Translations under genes and position numbers: made by a program
NCBI GenBank assembly: GCA_002343455.1
Contig: DDSR01000356.1
Location: 1 to 15,895, forward strand
Direction of reading: 5' to 3'
DNA length: 15,895 nt
From: Deltaproteobacteria bacterium UBA2385
GTDB lineage: Bacteria > Myxococcota_A > UBA796 > UBA2385
In this document: piece by piece, positions 1 to 7,768 of the stretch
Position numbering within the stretch: the first letter of the stretch is position 1
Layout of the letters: every line of letters begins with the position of its first letter
The notes under the pieces: generated by a model
What the model saw: only the letters and a program-made list of their open reading frames with translations
What the model was told of the DNA's origin: nothing
Databases searched by the model: none

Positions 1-1
1 G

Positions 2-403
2 CGCCGCCGCGGCGTCGCGCTGCTGCTGGTTCACCACGACGGCAAGAACGGGGGGCAGCGAGGGACCTCAAAGAAGGAGGACTTGCTGGACGCAGTCATC
101 CAGTTGAGCCGACCTGCCGACTACGAGCCGAGCCAGGGCTCCCGGTTCGTCGTCAAGTTCACCAAGGCCCGGCACCTCGTCGGCGAACAAGGCGACTCCA
201 TCGAGGCCTTCCTGGAAGGGAACGACACCAGCGTGTCCTGGCAGTGGACGCCCGTCGAGGCGGCAACGTTCGGTCGGGTCGTCGAGCTTGCGAACGCCGG
301 CCTGAAGCCTGGCGAAATCGCCGACGAGCTTTCGATCAACAAGAGCACGGTCAGCCGGCACTTGCGCCGGGCTCGCGACGAAGGCCGGTTCAAGGGGAGC
401 TGA
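2..403 (+). CDS. RepA-like AAA ATPase, C-terminal part (5' end outside window)
   Basis: The reading frame is open from the first bases and ends at TGA 401-403, giving the last 133 residues of a longer protein. Near the cut end, a hydrophobic strand (VALLLV) leads into HHDGK at residues 11-15 and then QRG at 19-21. This is the usual signature of the RepA/RecA-fold AAA ATPases (AAA_25 type) that act as replicative helicases of plasmids, prophages and integrative elements. Residues about 100-126 form a helix-turn-helix, with GEIADELS as first helix and KSTVSRHLRRAR as recognition helix, a common C-terminal addition in this family. The TTG at 83 lies inside the conserved region, so it is not the start. 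The Walker A part lies upstream of the window. The next gene starts one base after the stop, so the two are probably cotranscribed. The family call is inferred from the motifs; no alignment was done. Confidence 0.75.
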   Translation, partial: RRRGVALLLVHHDGKNGGQRGTSKKEDLLDAVIQLSRPADYEPSQGSRFVVKFTKARHLVGEQGDSIEAFLEGNDTSVSWQWTPVEAATFGRVVELANAGLKPGEIADELSINKSTVSRHLRRARDEGRFKGS

Positions 404-404
404 C

Positions 405-911
405 GTGGGCCTGCGAGACGCCCTCTTGAGCGCCATCGGTGCGACCGAGTTGCACCGTTGCACCCCTTATGGCGTGCAACCGCGCAACTTGGCTGCCGCC
501 GCTTCAGACGCGGATGCAATGGGCGTGCAAGGGCGGGTCGGTCGGCGCGGGGCAGGGGTTGCAGCCGCCTATGTCCCCGACGTTCACGTGCGCAGTCGCA
601 TCGCGGTCGCGTCGAGCCGAGACGTCGCGCCGCCGATCGGACCCGTGCAGATCCCCGATCGCCGATGGCAGATCGAGGCGCGCCTGCTGCGCTGGGGCTG
701 GGACGCGAGGGACGCTGCCGAAGTCGCTGCACGACTTGACGGGCGGGATTCCCTGGACGATCGTGTGGCGTGCGTCGAGTGCAGCCACTATCGGGCGCCC
801 CGGCGCGAGTGCCAGAACCATCGTCGCGCCGGCCTGGTGACTGCCGGCGTCGGCCGCGACCTGGCCGGCCTGCCCCAGCGCTGCCCCGGCTACGAGGAGC
901 CCGGCACATGA
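405..911 (+). CDS. Cysteine-rich accessory protein of mobile elements
   Basis: A 168-residue protein starts at GTG 405, chosen because AGGGGAG at 393-399 sits five bases upstream. The N-terminus (LRDALLSAIGATE, then a CTPYGVQPRNLAAA segment) resembles small proteins that follow RepA-like ATPases in proteobacterial integrative elements. The middle is low in complexity and probably disordered. The C-terminus has Cys123, Cys126, His128, Cys136 and Cys160 in the order CxxCxH ... CxN ... QRCPGYEE, which looks like a small zinc-binding knuckle. The function is not known to me; the zinc site and its place after a replication ATPase suggest nucleic acid binding or replication accessory work, but this is inference. 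Its stop (909-911) overlaps the ATG of the following small ORF, consistent with coupling in one operon. Confidence 0.7.
   Translation: MGLRDALLSAIGATELHRCTPYGVQPRNLAAAASDADAMGVQGRVGRRGAGVAAAYVPDVHVRSRIAVASSRDVAPPIGPVQIPDRRWQIEARLLRWGWDARDAAEVAARLDGRDSLDDRVACVECSHYRAPRRECQNHRRAGLVTAGVGRDLAGLPQRCPGYEEPGT
894..899 (+). promoter_or_regulatory. Ribosome binding site for the small ORF at 908
   Basis: GAGGAG lies eight bases before the ATG at 908, an ideal Shine-Dalgarno distance. It is inside the end of the preceding gene. It is the main reason for treating the very short ORF that follows as translated. Confidence 0.5.
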
Positions 912-1012
912 TGCCTGCGCCGGCACCGAACGAAGCCGTCACCGCGGGCCTCGGGGCCCACCACTTGCGGCCCAGGCTGGCCGCGCTTCAGCAACGGGAG
1001 CAGACCCCATGA
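908..1012 (+). CDS. Small coupled ORF, 34 residues
   Basis: This 34-residue frame starts at a double ATG (908 and 911), overlaps the stop of the gene before it, and ends in TGA 1010-1012, which overlaps the ATG of the gene after it in an ATGA arrangement. A strong GAGGAG site precedes it. The peptide has an alanine/proline-rich start and an arginine/leucine/glutamine-rich helix at its end (RPRLAALQQRE). No family is recognised. It may be a real small protein or only a translational bridge that carries ribosomes from 405-911 to 1009-1854. The signals on both sides, not its composition, support it. Confidence 0.45.
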   Translation: MMPAPAPNEAVTAGLGAHHLRPRLAALQQREQTP

Positions 1013-1854
1013 TCAAGCGCCTCGATCGGGACAATGCCGCGAGCGGATCGCGCGACGACCGTGTCGAACCCCATGACCAGGTCGACGCCGCCGGCGGGCC
1101 GCCCGGCGAGAAGCCCAAGCTCAAGGGTTTCGACTCGCAGGCCGATCTGCGTCGCCGCTGGGTCGCCGCCTGCGCCGCGAACCGCCGCGAAGTTGAGCGT
1201 GTCGGCATCCTGAAGGCGCCGGTCATGGACTTCGCGCCGTTCACCGAGCTGCGCTGCGGCGCCCGTGGCAAGCGCACGGGCAAGCCGTGTCCGCAGAAGG
1301 GGCTGTATGCGAACGGGCGGTGCCGATGGCACGGCGGACTGTCAACCGGCCCGAGGACGGAGGAGGGCAAGACGCGAGCGGCGCAGAACGCACCTTGGCG
1401 CCGGCATCCGAACGCGGGCGACGAGGTCGAAGCCCGTGGCCGGGGGAAGTCTGCGGTGAGGTCTTTGCCGGGCGCCCGGGCGACGACGCGCGAGCTCGAA
1501 CCGCGTGACCCACCCGCGATTTCCCCGAGGAGTCCCGGCCTGACGCCGACGTCGACACCCGGCGCCCGTGCCCCGAAGCCGCTGTTGTTCGCCATCCGCG
1601 AACTGCTGGAGTCGGACCGATCGCGATCGAGGAAGGTGGGCGAGATCGCGCGAAGGCTGGGTGCGGAGGAAACGGCAGTGAGGTCGGGACTTCGTCTTCT
1701 GCAAACGTTGCGCAAGATCGTCGGCACCCGCCCGGATGCAAGCGGCGTTCCGACACTGTGGATGGCCGTCCCTGCGGGCGCGCGGGCGCCGGGCGAGGCC
1801 GCCGCCCAGGGGAGGCCGCCGTCGCAGCAGTGCCTGCGGCCGGCGCGCCGCTGA
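1009..1854 (+). CDS. HGGxSTG-motif zinc-binding protein with C-terminal helix-turn-helix-like segment
   Basis: A 281-residue protein starts at ATG 1009, with GGGAG at 996-1000 as ribosome binding site. Residues 83-121 hold a compact cysteine/histidine unit: Cys83, Cys94, Cys105 and His108, followed directly by HGGLSTGPRTEEGK (108-121). This HGGxSTG signature is frequent in small proteins of proteobacterial prophages and integrative elements and probably folds around zinc; its biochemical role is unknown. Residues about 130-190 are rich in Arg, Pro and Gly and likely disordered. Residues about 191-250 look like a winged helix (an FAIRELLES helix, then KVGEIARRLG and a basic second helix, then a short hydrophobic strand), so DNA binding is plausible. 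The gene is the last convincing one of the mobile-element backbone; its frame overlaps the previous stop by four bases. Confidence 0.7.
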   Translation: MIKRLDRDNAASGSRDDRVEPHDQVDAAGGPPGEKPKLKGFDSQADLRRRWVAACAANRREVERVGILKAPVMDFAPFTELRCGARGKRTGKPCPQKGLYANGRCRWHGGLSTGPRTEEGKTRAAQNAPWRRHPNAGDEVEARGRGKSAVRSLPGARATTRELEPRDPPAISPRSPGLTPTSTPGARAPKPLLFAIRELLESDRSRSRKVGEIARRLGAEETAVRSGLRLLQTLRKIVGTRPDASGVPTLWMAVPAGARAPGEAAAQGRPPSQQCLRPARR

Positions 1855-2479
1855 CGATGACCGCGTGTTAGGCAGAGTCGCTGCCCGCGTGGGTCGGGGT
1901 GCTGCCAAAGAAGCGGACACCGGCCGGGCCCGAGGTCGAACCGGTGGCTCGCTGCGATAAGGGCGGCGCAACGATCGGGTCGACAGGCCGGCGCTGGTCG
2001 GGTCGCCCGTAGCTTGGAGGGGCGGGCGAATATGGCCATCTCTCTCACCGAGTCCGACTTCGAGGCGGAGCGCCGCATGACTCGATGGGCGCTCTGTGTC
2101 GAGATGACGTCGGCGCGGATTCGCCTCGAGCGGGTGCTGGGCGGGCGTGCCGACACCGCCATGTCGCGCCTTCATCTGTCTGGACGCTCGCGCCGACCGG
2201 GCCCGCCGACCGTGGATCGGCAGTCCCGCCACATCCCGTTACATTCCTGGCGACATGTGATCCCGCGAGGATCTTGGCGGGGCCGACGGTGGCCCTTAGC
2301 CTTCGCGTTGGTTCTGAATGCGGACGGGCGGACACTCTCGCCGGTCCGGGCGTTCACCGGCCAACTGCGCAGCTCATCGACGTTCGAACCGTGGGTGCCG
2401 TCCTTCGGGGCCGTGGTTGTGGCGGCGTGCCTGCTGCCGGAGAGCAGCGGGCCTGAGCGGTCGTTTCTTGGGGGGCGAA
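1855..2479 (+). other. Gap of about 625 bases between mobile-element genes and defence operon
   Basis: No convincing complete gene is visible. Two weak possibilities exist. A GTG frame at 1899-2012 would give 37 residues but lacks a clear ribosome binding site. An ATG frame at 2032 is preceded by GGAGG at 2016-2020, and its first 50 or so residues have normal amphipathic composition and codon use. Beyond about 2190 it becomes arginine/proline-rich and runs out of phase into the helicase gene until 2613, so at best it is a truncated gene remnant. The stretch 2190-2479 shows no coding character in any frame and is the natural place for the helicase operon promoter, but I cannot point to convincing -35/-10 boxes. 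No tRNA, integrase or obvious repeated attachment sequence was seen. Confidence 0.4.
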
Positions 2480-5400
2480 GTGGACGTATTCGAGTTCCGC
2501 GAACACTTGATTGGCGAGTACGCCGGGTTCAGCCGCAGCTTTACCCGCCTCCGCTCAGACGACATTCGCGAGTTCGTCGACCGGGAGTACGCCAGCCAAC
2601 GCTACTGGCCTGAGCCCCTCATCCAAATCAACCCGACCTACCGCTCTGGCGGCACGGTCGATGAGTTGGTGGCCGGTGGCCAGCTCAGCCCCGAGTGCTC
2701 GGCCATCTTCCGTCTGGGCAAGTCGGCCAGTTCCGCCGGCGTCACGCTGCCACTGCACCAGCACCAAGCCGAAGCCATCAGCCTGGCCCTCGCTGGCGAA
2801 AGCTACGTTCTGACCACGGGCACCGGCTCAGGCAAATCCCTGAGCTACTTCATCCCCGTCGTCGACGCCTGCCTGAAGGCCAAGAAGGCCGACCCAACGC
2901 CGCGCACCCGCGCCATCGTCATTTACCCGATGAACGCGCTGGCCAACTCTCAGCTTGAGGAGCTGAAGAAGTTCCTGGGCTCCGACCCGGCCACGCGGGC
3001 GGTGAGCTTCGGCCGGTACACGGGACAGGAGAGCGATGAAGAGCGGCAGGCCATGGCCACCACCCCACCGGACATTCTGCTGACCAACTTCATGATGCTC
3101 GAGCTGCTGATGACCCGGCAGGACGAGATCGACCGGGCGGTGATCGGCAACTGCGTCGGGCTGCGCTTCCTGGTGCTCGACGAGCTGCACACCTACCGGG
3201 GCCGGCAAGGCGCGGACGTAGCGATGCTGGTGCGCCGTGTCCGCGAGCGGTTGTCCGACCGCCTGCAGTGCGTCGGCACGTCGGCCACCATGAAGAGCGA
3301 AGGCACCGCCGAGGAGCGCCAGGCCGTCGTCGCGCAGGTGGCCTCCCGCTTGTTCGCTACCTCCATCCCCGCTCACAATGTCGTGGGCGAAACCCTCGAG
3401 CGAGTCACGAATCCGGCGCTGAAGCGAGAGACGATCCTGGCTGCGTTGGGACCCGCCATCGACGAGGGCATCCCCGAGGCCCTCTCCGACGCCCAGCTCA
3501 AGGAGCATCCACTCGCCATCTGGATCGAGACCGTGCTGGGGATGAACTCGACCGAGGCCGTGCCCGCGTGGCACCGCGCCCCCCCGCTGACGGTGACCGA
3601 GGCGCGGCAGCGCCTGGCGGACGACGCGGGGCGCCCGGTGGAGGCCTGCGAGGAGGCTCTCCGCAGGATGCTGCTGGTCTCCAGCCTCCCTGAGAGCGTG
3701 CGCGTCCCGGGCTCGACCAACGAGCGGTCCTTCTTCGCCTTCAAGCTCCACCAGTTCATCTCGGGCGCCGGCCACGCCTTCTCCACGCTGGAGCCGCCCG
3801 GACGCCGCACCATTACTGTGGAAGGGCAGCAGTTCCTGCCCGAGGCCCCCGAGAAGCGCCTCTACGCGGTCCACTTCTGCCGGACCTGTGGGCAGGAGTA
3901 CCACCCGGTCCGCATCGTGACCGAGGAAAGCCGGCGGGTGGCGCGCCTCCGGGACATCGACGACGCCGCACCTCCTGAGAGCGACGAGGCCGAGAGCGCC
4001 GGGGCCGAGGTCCCCGACATCGAAGAGCTTGGCTACCTGGTCGTCCGCACTGCCGACCTGGACGCCGAGTTCGTCGACGAGGCCGAAAGCTACCCTGAGA
4101 GCTGGCGCGAGACCGATGCCTCAGGCACTTCCAGGCTCAAGCGCGACAAGAACAAGCTCCGCTTTCGGGTCGAGGGGGTCCACGTTGAACCGGATGGCCG
4201 CCTGGGCACGGGTACCGCCGCCTGGCTCATCCGCGAGCGCTGGCGCTTCTGTCTGCGCTGCGGGGAGTACAAGGACGACGCATCCCGTGATCGCAACCGC
4301 CTGGCGTCGCTGTCGGCGGAGGGCCGCAGCTCCGCCACGACCGTGCTCACCAGCAGCATCCTGCGCTGGATGCACGGGCCTGCCTCTGCGTTGTCTCCCA
4401 CCACGCGCAAGCTGCTGGGGTTCAGCGACAACCGCCAGGACGCCGCGCTGCAGGCCGGCCACTTCAATGACTTCCTCTTCGTCGGCCTCGTGCGCGCCGC
4501 CTTTCTCGGCGCCCTGGCCAAGGCCGGCCCTGCCGGCCTCAGGGCCGACCAGCTCGGCGCAGCCCAACAGCAGGCGCTCGGCTTCGATTCGCTCGATCCC
4601 GGCATCCGGGAGGAGTGGCTGACCGAGCCCGACCTGGTCGGCTTCGCCCGCACCGAGGCCGAGAAGACCCTGCGCGAGGTGCTGGCCTACCGCGCCTGGT
4701 TCGACCAGCGGCGGGGCTGGCGCTACACCAACCCCAACCTGGAGCAGCTCGGTCTGTTGCAGGTCGAGTACCAGGGCTTGGAGGAGCTGGCTGCGGCGGA
4801 CGCCCGCTTCGCCGATGGGCCCGAGATCCTGGCCCAGGCACCCCCCGCGGTTCGGGCCGAGGTCTACCGGGTCCTGTTCGACCACCTCCGCACCTGGATG
4901 GCCGTGAAGAGCGCGGTGCTCGACGAGCTGTCCACCGAGCAGCTCTACCAGCGATCCGTGAGCCGACTGCGCACGCCCTGGGGCTTCGCTCCCGACGACC
5001 GTCCGCGTCCGGGTCGGTGGTTGGTTTTGCAGGCACCCAAGCGCAAGGCCGTGCGGGCCAAGGACGAGGACCTGATCGTGCGCGGCGGGGCCCGCAGCGG
5101 GCTGGGCAAGCGGCTTCGCTCCGAGCGGCTGTGGGGTACGCCCGCGATCCGCGCGCTCAAGACCGCCGAGGTGGACGCGCTGATCGGCAAGCTGCTCGCG
5201 GTCGCCACGAAGTTCGGGCTGGTCACCGAGGAGACCACGCCTTTCGACACGCCGGGATGGAAGCTGGTCGACGCGGCCGTCCTCTTCAAGGGAAGAGCCA
5301 TCCATCGCGCCCAGTTCGCCGCGGAACGTGGCGCTCGCAAGGAGAACCGCTTCTACCGCGCGCTGTACCTGGCGCTGGCCGACCTGCTGGCCGGCCGCGA

Positions 5401-7768
5401 CCACCCCTTGTTCGGCTTCGAGGCGAGGGAGCACACCGCCCAGGTGGAACAGGAGAAGCGCCAGATCCGTGAGAAGCGCTTCCGCTATGGCGAGAAAGAG
5501 AAGGTCGAGTTGCAAGAGAAGGAGAAGGAGATCAAGGCCATCGGCGAGCACATCCGCTTCCTGCCGGTGATGTTCTGTTCCCCCACGATGGAGCTGGGGG
5601 TCGACATTTCCGCCCTCAACGCCGTCTACCTGCGCAACGTCCCGCCCACCCCGGCCAACTACGCGCAGCGCAGCGGACGCGCTGGCCGTAGCGGCCAGGC
5701 GGCCCTGGTGCTCACCTACGCCTCGGCCCAGGGCCCCCACGACCAGTACTTCTTCCGACAGCCGGCGGCGATGGTCCACGGCGAGGTCCGCGCCCCCACG
5801 CTGGACCTGGCCAACCGCGAGCTCATCGACAGCCACTTGCAGGCCATCTGGCTGGCTTGCACCGAGACGCCGCTGCATGCCTCCATCGCCCAACTGCTCG
5901 ACCTGGGGGCGCCCCAGCGTCCACTCAAGGAAGATGTGCGCGCCCCGATGGCTGCCGATCGCGTGATCCCGCTAGCCGTGGAGCGCATGGGCCGGGTGCT
6001 CGACCTGGTCGTCGACGAGCTGAACCCCCAGGCCGCCCCCTGGTACACCGGTCGTGACGCCTACGCCCGCGAGGTCGCCGACAAGGCCCTGCGGCGCTTC
6101 GACCATGCCTTCACCCGCTGGCGCGACCTGTTCCACTCCGCCGAGCTGCAGCGCGACGCCGCCCGCCGGACGCTGGACGATCACTCCGCCGTCGGACCCG
6201 AGAAGCGCGCCGCCAAGACTCGCCACGACCAGGCCCTCGACCAGATCGGCCTGCTCAAGCAGGGTGACGAGAGCGCCGCGCGGAGCGACTTCTACACCTA
6301 CCGCTACCTCGCCACCGAGGGCTTCCTGCCCGGGTACAACTTCCCGCGCCTGCCGTTGATGGCCTACGTCCCCAAGGCCGACGCCCGCGGCCGCCAGGCC
6401 TGGCTGCAGCGCCCGAGGTTCCTGGCCCTGTCTGAGTTCGGCCCCAAGAGCCTCGTCTACCACGAGGGCCGCGCGTTCCGGGTCGTGCGCGCGATGCTGT
6501 CGGCCTCGCACCAGGACGCGGGCACCGCCGACACGCAGCTCGTCACCGAAGTCGCCCGGCTGTGCACCGAGTGCGGGGCTGGACACTTTGAGGAGCGCAG
6601 CACCTGCCACGCATGCGGTCTGCCATTGGCCCAGGCCGAGATCGTCAACCACGTCTACCGGATCGAGAACGTCGCGACGTGGCCCGCCGAGCGCATCACG
6701 GCCAACGACGAGGAGCGGCAGCGTCAGGGCTTCGAGCTGCAGACCACGTACCAGTGGGCGATCCGGGACCAGGTCCCCGACCGCCGCAACGCGACCGCGA
6801 GGGACGCCTACGGCGAGGTGGCCTGGCTGGCCTACGGAGCGGGCGCGCGTATCACCCGCCTGAACAAGGGCCTGCGCCGCCGCAAGAACAAGTCCGAACT
6901 TGGTTTCTGGATCGATCCGGTCTCGGGCTACTGGAAGGCGGCGCCCGACGAGGACGGACCCAAGGACCCCACGGTCGCCCCCTTCCAGCTCATCGTACCC
7001 TGCGTGCGGGATCACAAGAACGCGCTGCTGGTGAGGCCAAACGGCATCAAGGGCAAGAAGGAGGAGATCCACAAGACGCTCGCCACACTGCAACACGCCC
7101 TGTTGCGCGGCCTGGAGGCCACCTTTCAGCTCGAAGAGGGTGAGGTGATGGCCGAGCCCGTACCCGCCCGCGACCTGCGCAAGGGCTTCCTGCTCTACGA
7201 GGCGACCGAGGGCGGCGCCGGCGTGCTGTCCCGGCTGGCATCCGAGCCCCTGACTCTGGGCGGGGTGGCCCGAACGGCGCTGCAGATCATGCACCTCGAC
7301 GTGCCCGACGAGGGGCCGCTGCCGGCGCGGCCCCAGGACCTTGCCGACCAGCCGGACTCCCGCTGCGTCGCCGGCTGCTACCGCTGCCTGCTGTCCTACT
7401 ACAACCAGCCCGACCACCCGCTGATCGCCCGCCGGGACCCGCAGGCCCTGGAGCTGCTGTTGCGCCTGGTGGCCTCCACCACCACGCCCGATGAAACGTC
7501 GGGCGCGCAGGGAGGAGCGCCAGAGCCGCTCTCGCAACCGGACCGCTGGCGTGCGGCGCTGGCTGACCGCGGGCTGCGTGCCCCCGACGCCGAGCCTCTC
7601 GACGGCGGCTGGGTGGGCTGGCGCAACGACTGGGTCGCGGCCTCGTTGACCGGCCAGGGCGGCGACGCCCTCGCCGACCAGGGCTTCACCCTGGTCTCCT
7701 TCGGAGACGCGGCGGCCTGGCCCGCCGCCTTCGACCGCCTGGCCACCTTGCTTGGAGCCGTCCGATGA
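2480..7768 (+). CDS. DEAD/DEAH-family helicase with DUF1998 module (fused DrmA/DrmB-like or DruE-like defence helicase)
   Basis: This is a 1762-residue superfamily 2 helicase, presumably the DNA translocase of an anti-phage complex. I chose GTG 2480: a G-run lies just upstream, and the protein then begins VDVFEFREHL, where relatives begin; the open frame upstream to 2318 is arginine-rich and non-coding in style. Core motifs seen: Walker A GTGSGKS at 114-120, DELH box at 234-237, SAT at 268-270, motif V region ELGVDIS near 1039-1045 and arginine finger QRSGRAGR at 1063-1070. CxxC pairs at 467/470 and 591/594 split the helicase. Residues 985-1024 form a charged coiled coil. The DUF1998 part has a zinc ribbon (Cys1362, 1365, 1376, 1379) and CVAGCYRCLLSYYNQ with Cys1629, 1633 and 1636. 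Length and order equal DrmA plus DrmB of DISARM in one chain; DruE of Druantia is the alternative. The stop overlaps the next ATG. Confidence 0.88.
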   Translation: MDVFEFREHLIGEYAGFSRSFTRLRSDDIREFVDREYASQRYWPEPLIQINPTYRSGGTVDELVAGGQLSPECSAIFRLGKSASSAGVTLPLHQHQAEAISLALAGESYVLTTGTGSGKSLSYFIPVVDACLKAKKADPTPRTRAIVIYPMNALANSQLEELKKFLGSDPATRAVSFGRYTGQESDEERQAMATTPPDILLTNFMMLELLMTRQDEIDRAVIGNCVGLRFLVLDELHTYRGRQGADVAMLVRRVRERLSDRLQCVGTSATMKSEGTAEERQAVVAQVASRLFATSIPAHNVVGETLERVTNPALKRETILAALGPAIDEGIPEALSDAQLKEHPLAIWIETVLGMNSTEAVPAWHRAPPLTVTEARQRLADDAGRPVEACEEALRRMLLVSSLPESVRVPGSTNERSFFAFKLHQFISGAGHAFSTLEPPGRRTITVEGQQFLPEAPEKRLYAVHFCRTCGQEYHPVRIVTEESRRVARLRDIDDAAPPESDEAESAGAEVPDIEELGYLVVRTADLDAEFVDEAESYPESWRETDASGTSRLKRDKNKLRFRVEGVHVEPDGRLGTGTAAWLIRERWRFCLRCGEYKDDASRDRNRLASLSAEGRSSATTVLTSSILRWMHGPASALSPTTRKLLGFSDNRQDAALQAGHFNDFLFVGLVRAAFLGALAKAGPAGLRADQLGAAQQQALGFDSLDPGIREEWLTEPDLVGFARTEAEKTLREVLAYRAWFDQRRGWRYTNPNLEQLGLLQVEYQGLEELAAADARFADGPEILAQAPPAVRAEVYRVLFDHLRTWMAVKSAVLDELSTEQLYQRSVSRLRTPWGFAPDDRPRPGRWLVLQAPKRKAVRAKDEDLIVRGGARSGLGKRLRSERLWGTPAIRALKTAEVDALIGKLLAVATKFGLVTEETTPFDTPGWKLVDAAVLFKGRAIHRAQFAAERGARKENRFYRALYLALADLLAGRDHPLFGFEAREHTAQVEQEKRQIREKRFRYGEKEKVELQEKEKEIKAIGEHIRFLPVMFCSPTMELGVDISALNAVYLRNVPPTPANYAQRSGRAGRSGQAALVLTYASAQGPHDQYFFRQPAAMVHGEVRAPTLDLANRELIDSHLQAIWLACTETPLHASIAQLLDLGAPQRPLKEDVRAPMAADRVIPLAVERMGRVLDLVVDELNPQAAPWYTGRDAYAREVADKALRRFDHAFTRWRDLFHSAELQRDAARRTLDDHSAVGPEKRAAKTRHDQALDQIGLLKQGDESAARSDFYTYRYLATEGFLPGYNFPRLPLMAYVPKADARGRQAWLQRPRFLALSEFGPKSLVYHEGRAFRVVRAMLSASHQDAGTADTQLVTEVARLCTECGAGHFEERSTCHACGLPLAQAEIVNHVYRIENVATWPAERITANDEERQRQGFELQTTYQWAIRDQVPDRRNATARDAYGEVAWLAYGAGARITRLNKGLRRRKNKSELGFWIDPVSGYWKAAPDEDGPKDPTVAPFQLIVPCVRDHKNALLVRPNGIKGKKEEIHKTLATLQHALLRGLEATFQLEEGEVMAEPVPARDLRKGFLLYEATEGGAGVLSRLASEPLTLGGVARTALQIMHLDVPDEGPLPARPQDLADQPDSRCVAGCYRCLLSYYNQPDHPLIARRDPQALELLLRLVASTTTPDETSGAQGGAPEPLSQPDRWRAALADRGLRAPDAEPLDGGWVGWRNDWVAASLTGQGGDALADQGFTLVSFGDAAAWPAAFDRLATLLGAVR

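Noticed and set aside
439..840. 133-residue + strand frame overlapping the cysteine-rich protein
   Set aside because: No ribosome binding site and Arg/Ser/Pro-rich content; the 405-911 frame has the zinc motif, coupling and a good ribosome binding site.
2318..2479. Upstream extension of the large helicase to an ATG at 2318
   Set aside because: The 54 added residues are Arg/Gly/Cys-rich without family resemblance. The VDVFEFREHL start at GTG 2480 fits the family N-terminus.
4121..5893. 590-residue minus-strand frame within the large helicase
   Set aside because: Antisense shadow of a GC-rich gene with repetitive Gly/Leu/Gln composition; the sense strand carries helicase motifs throughout.
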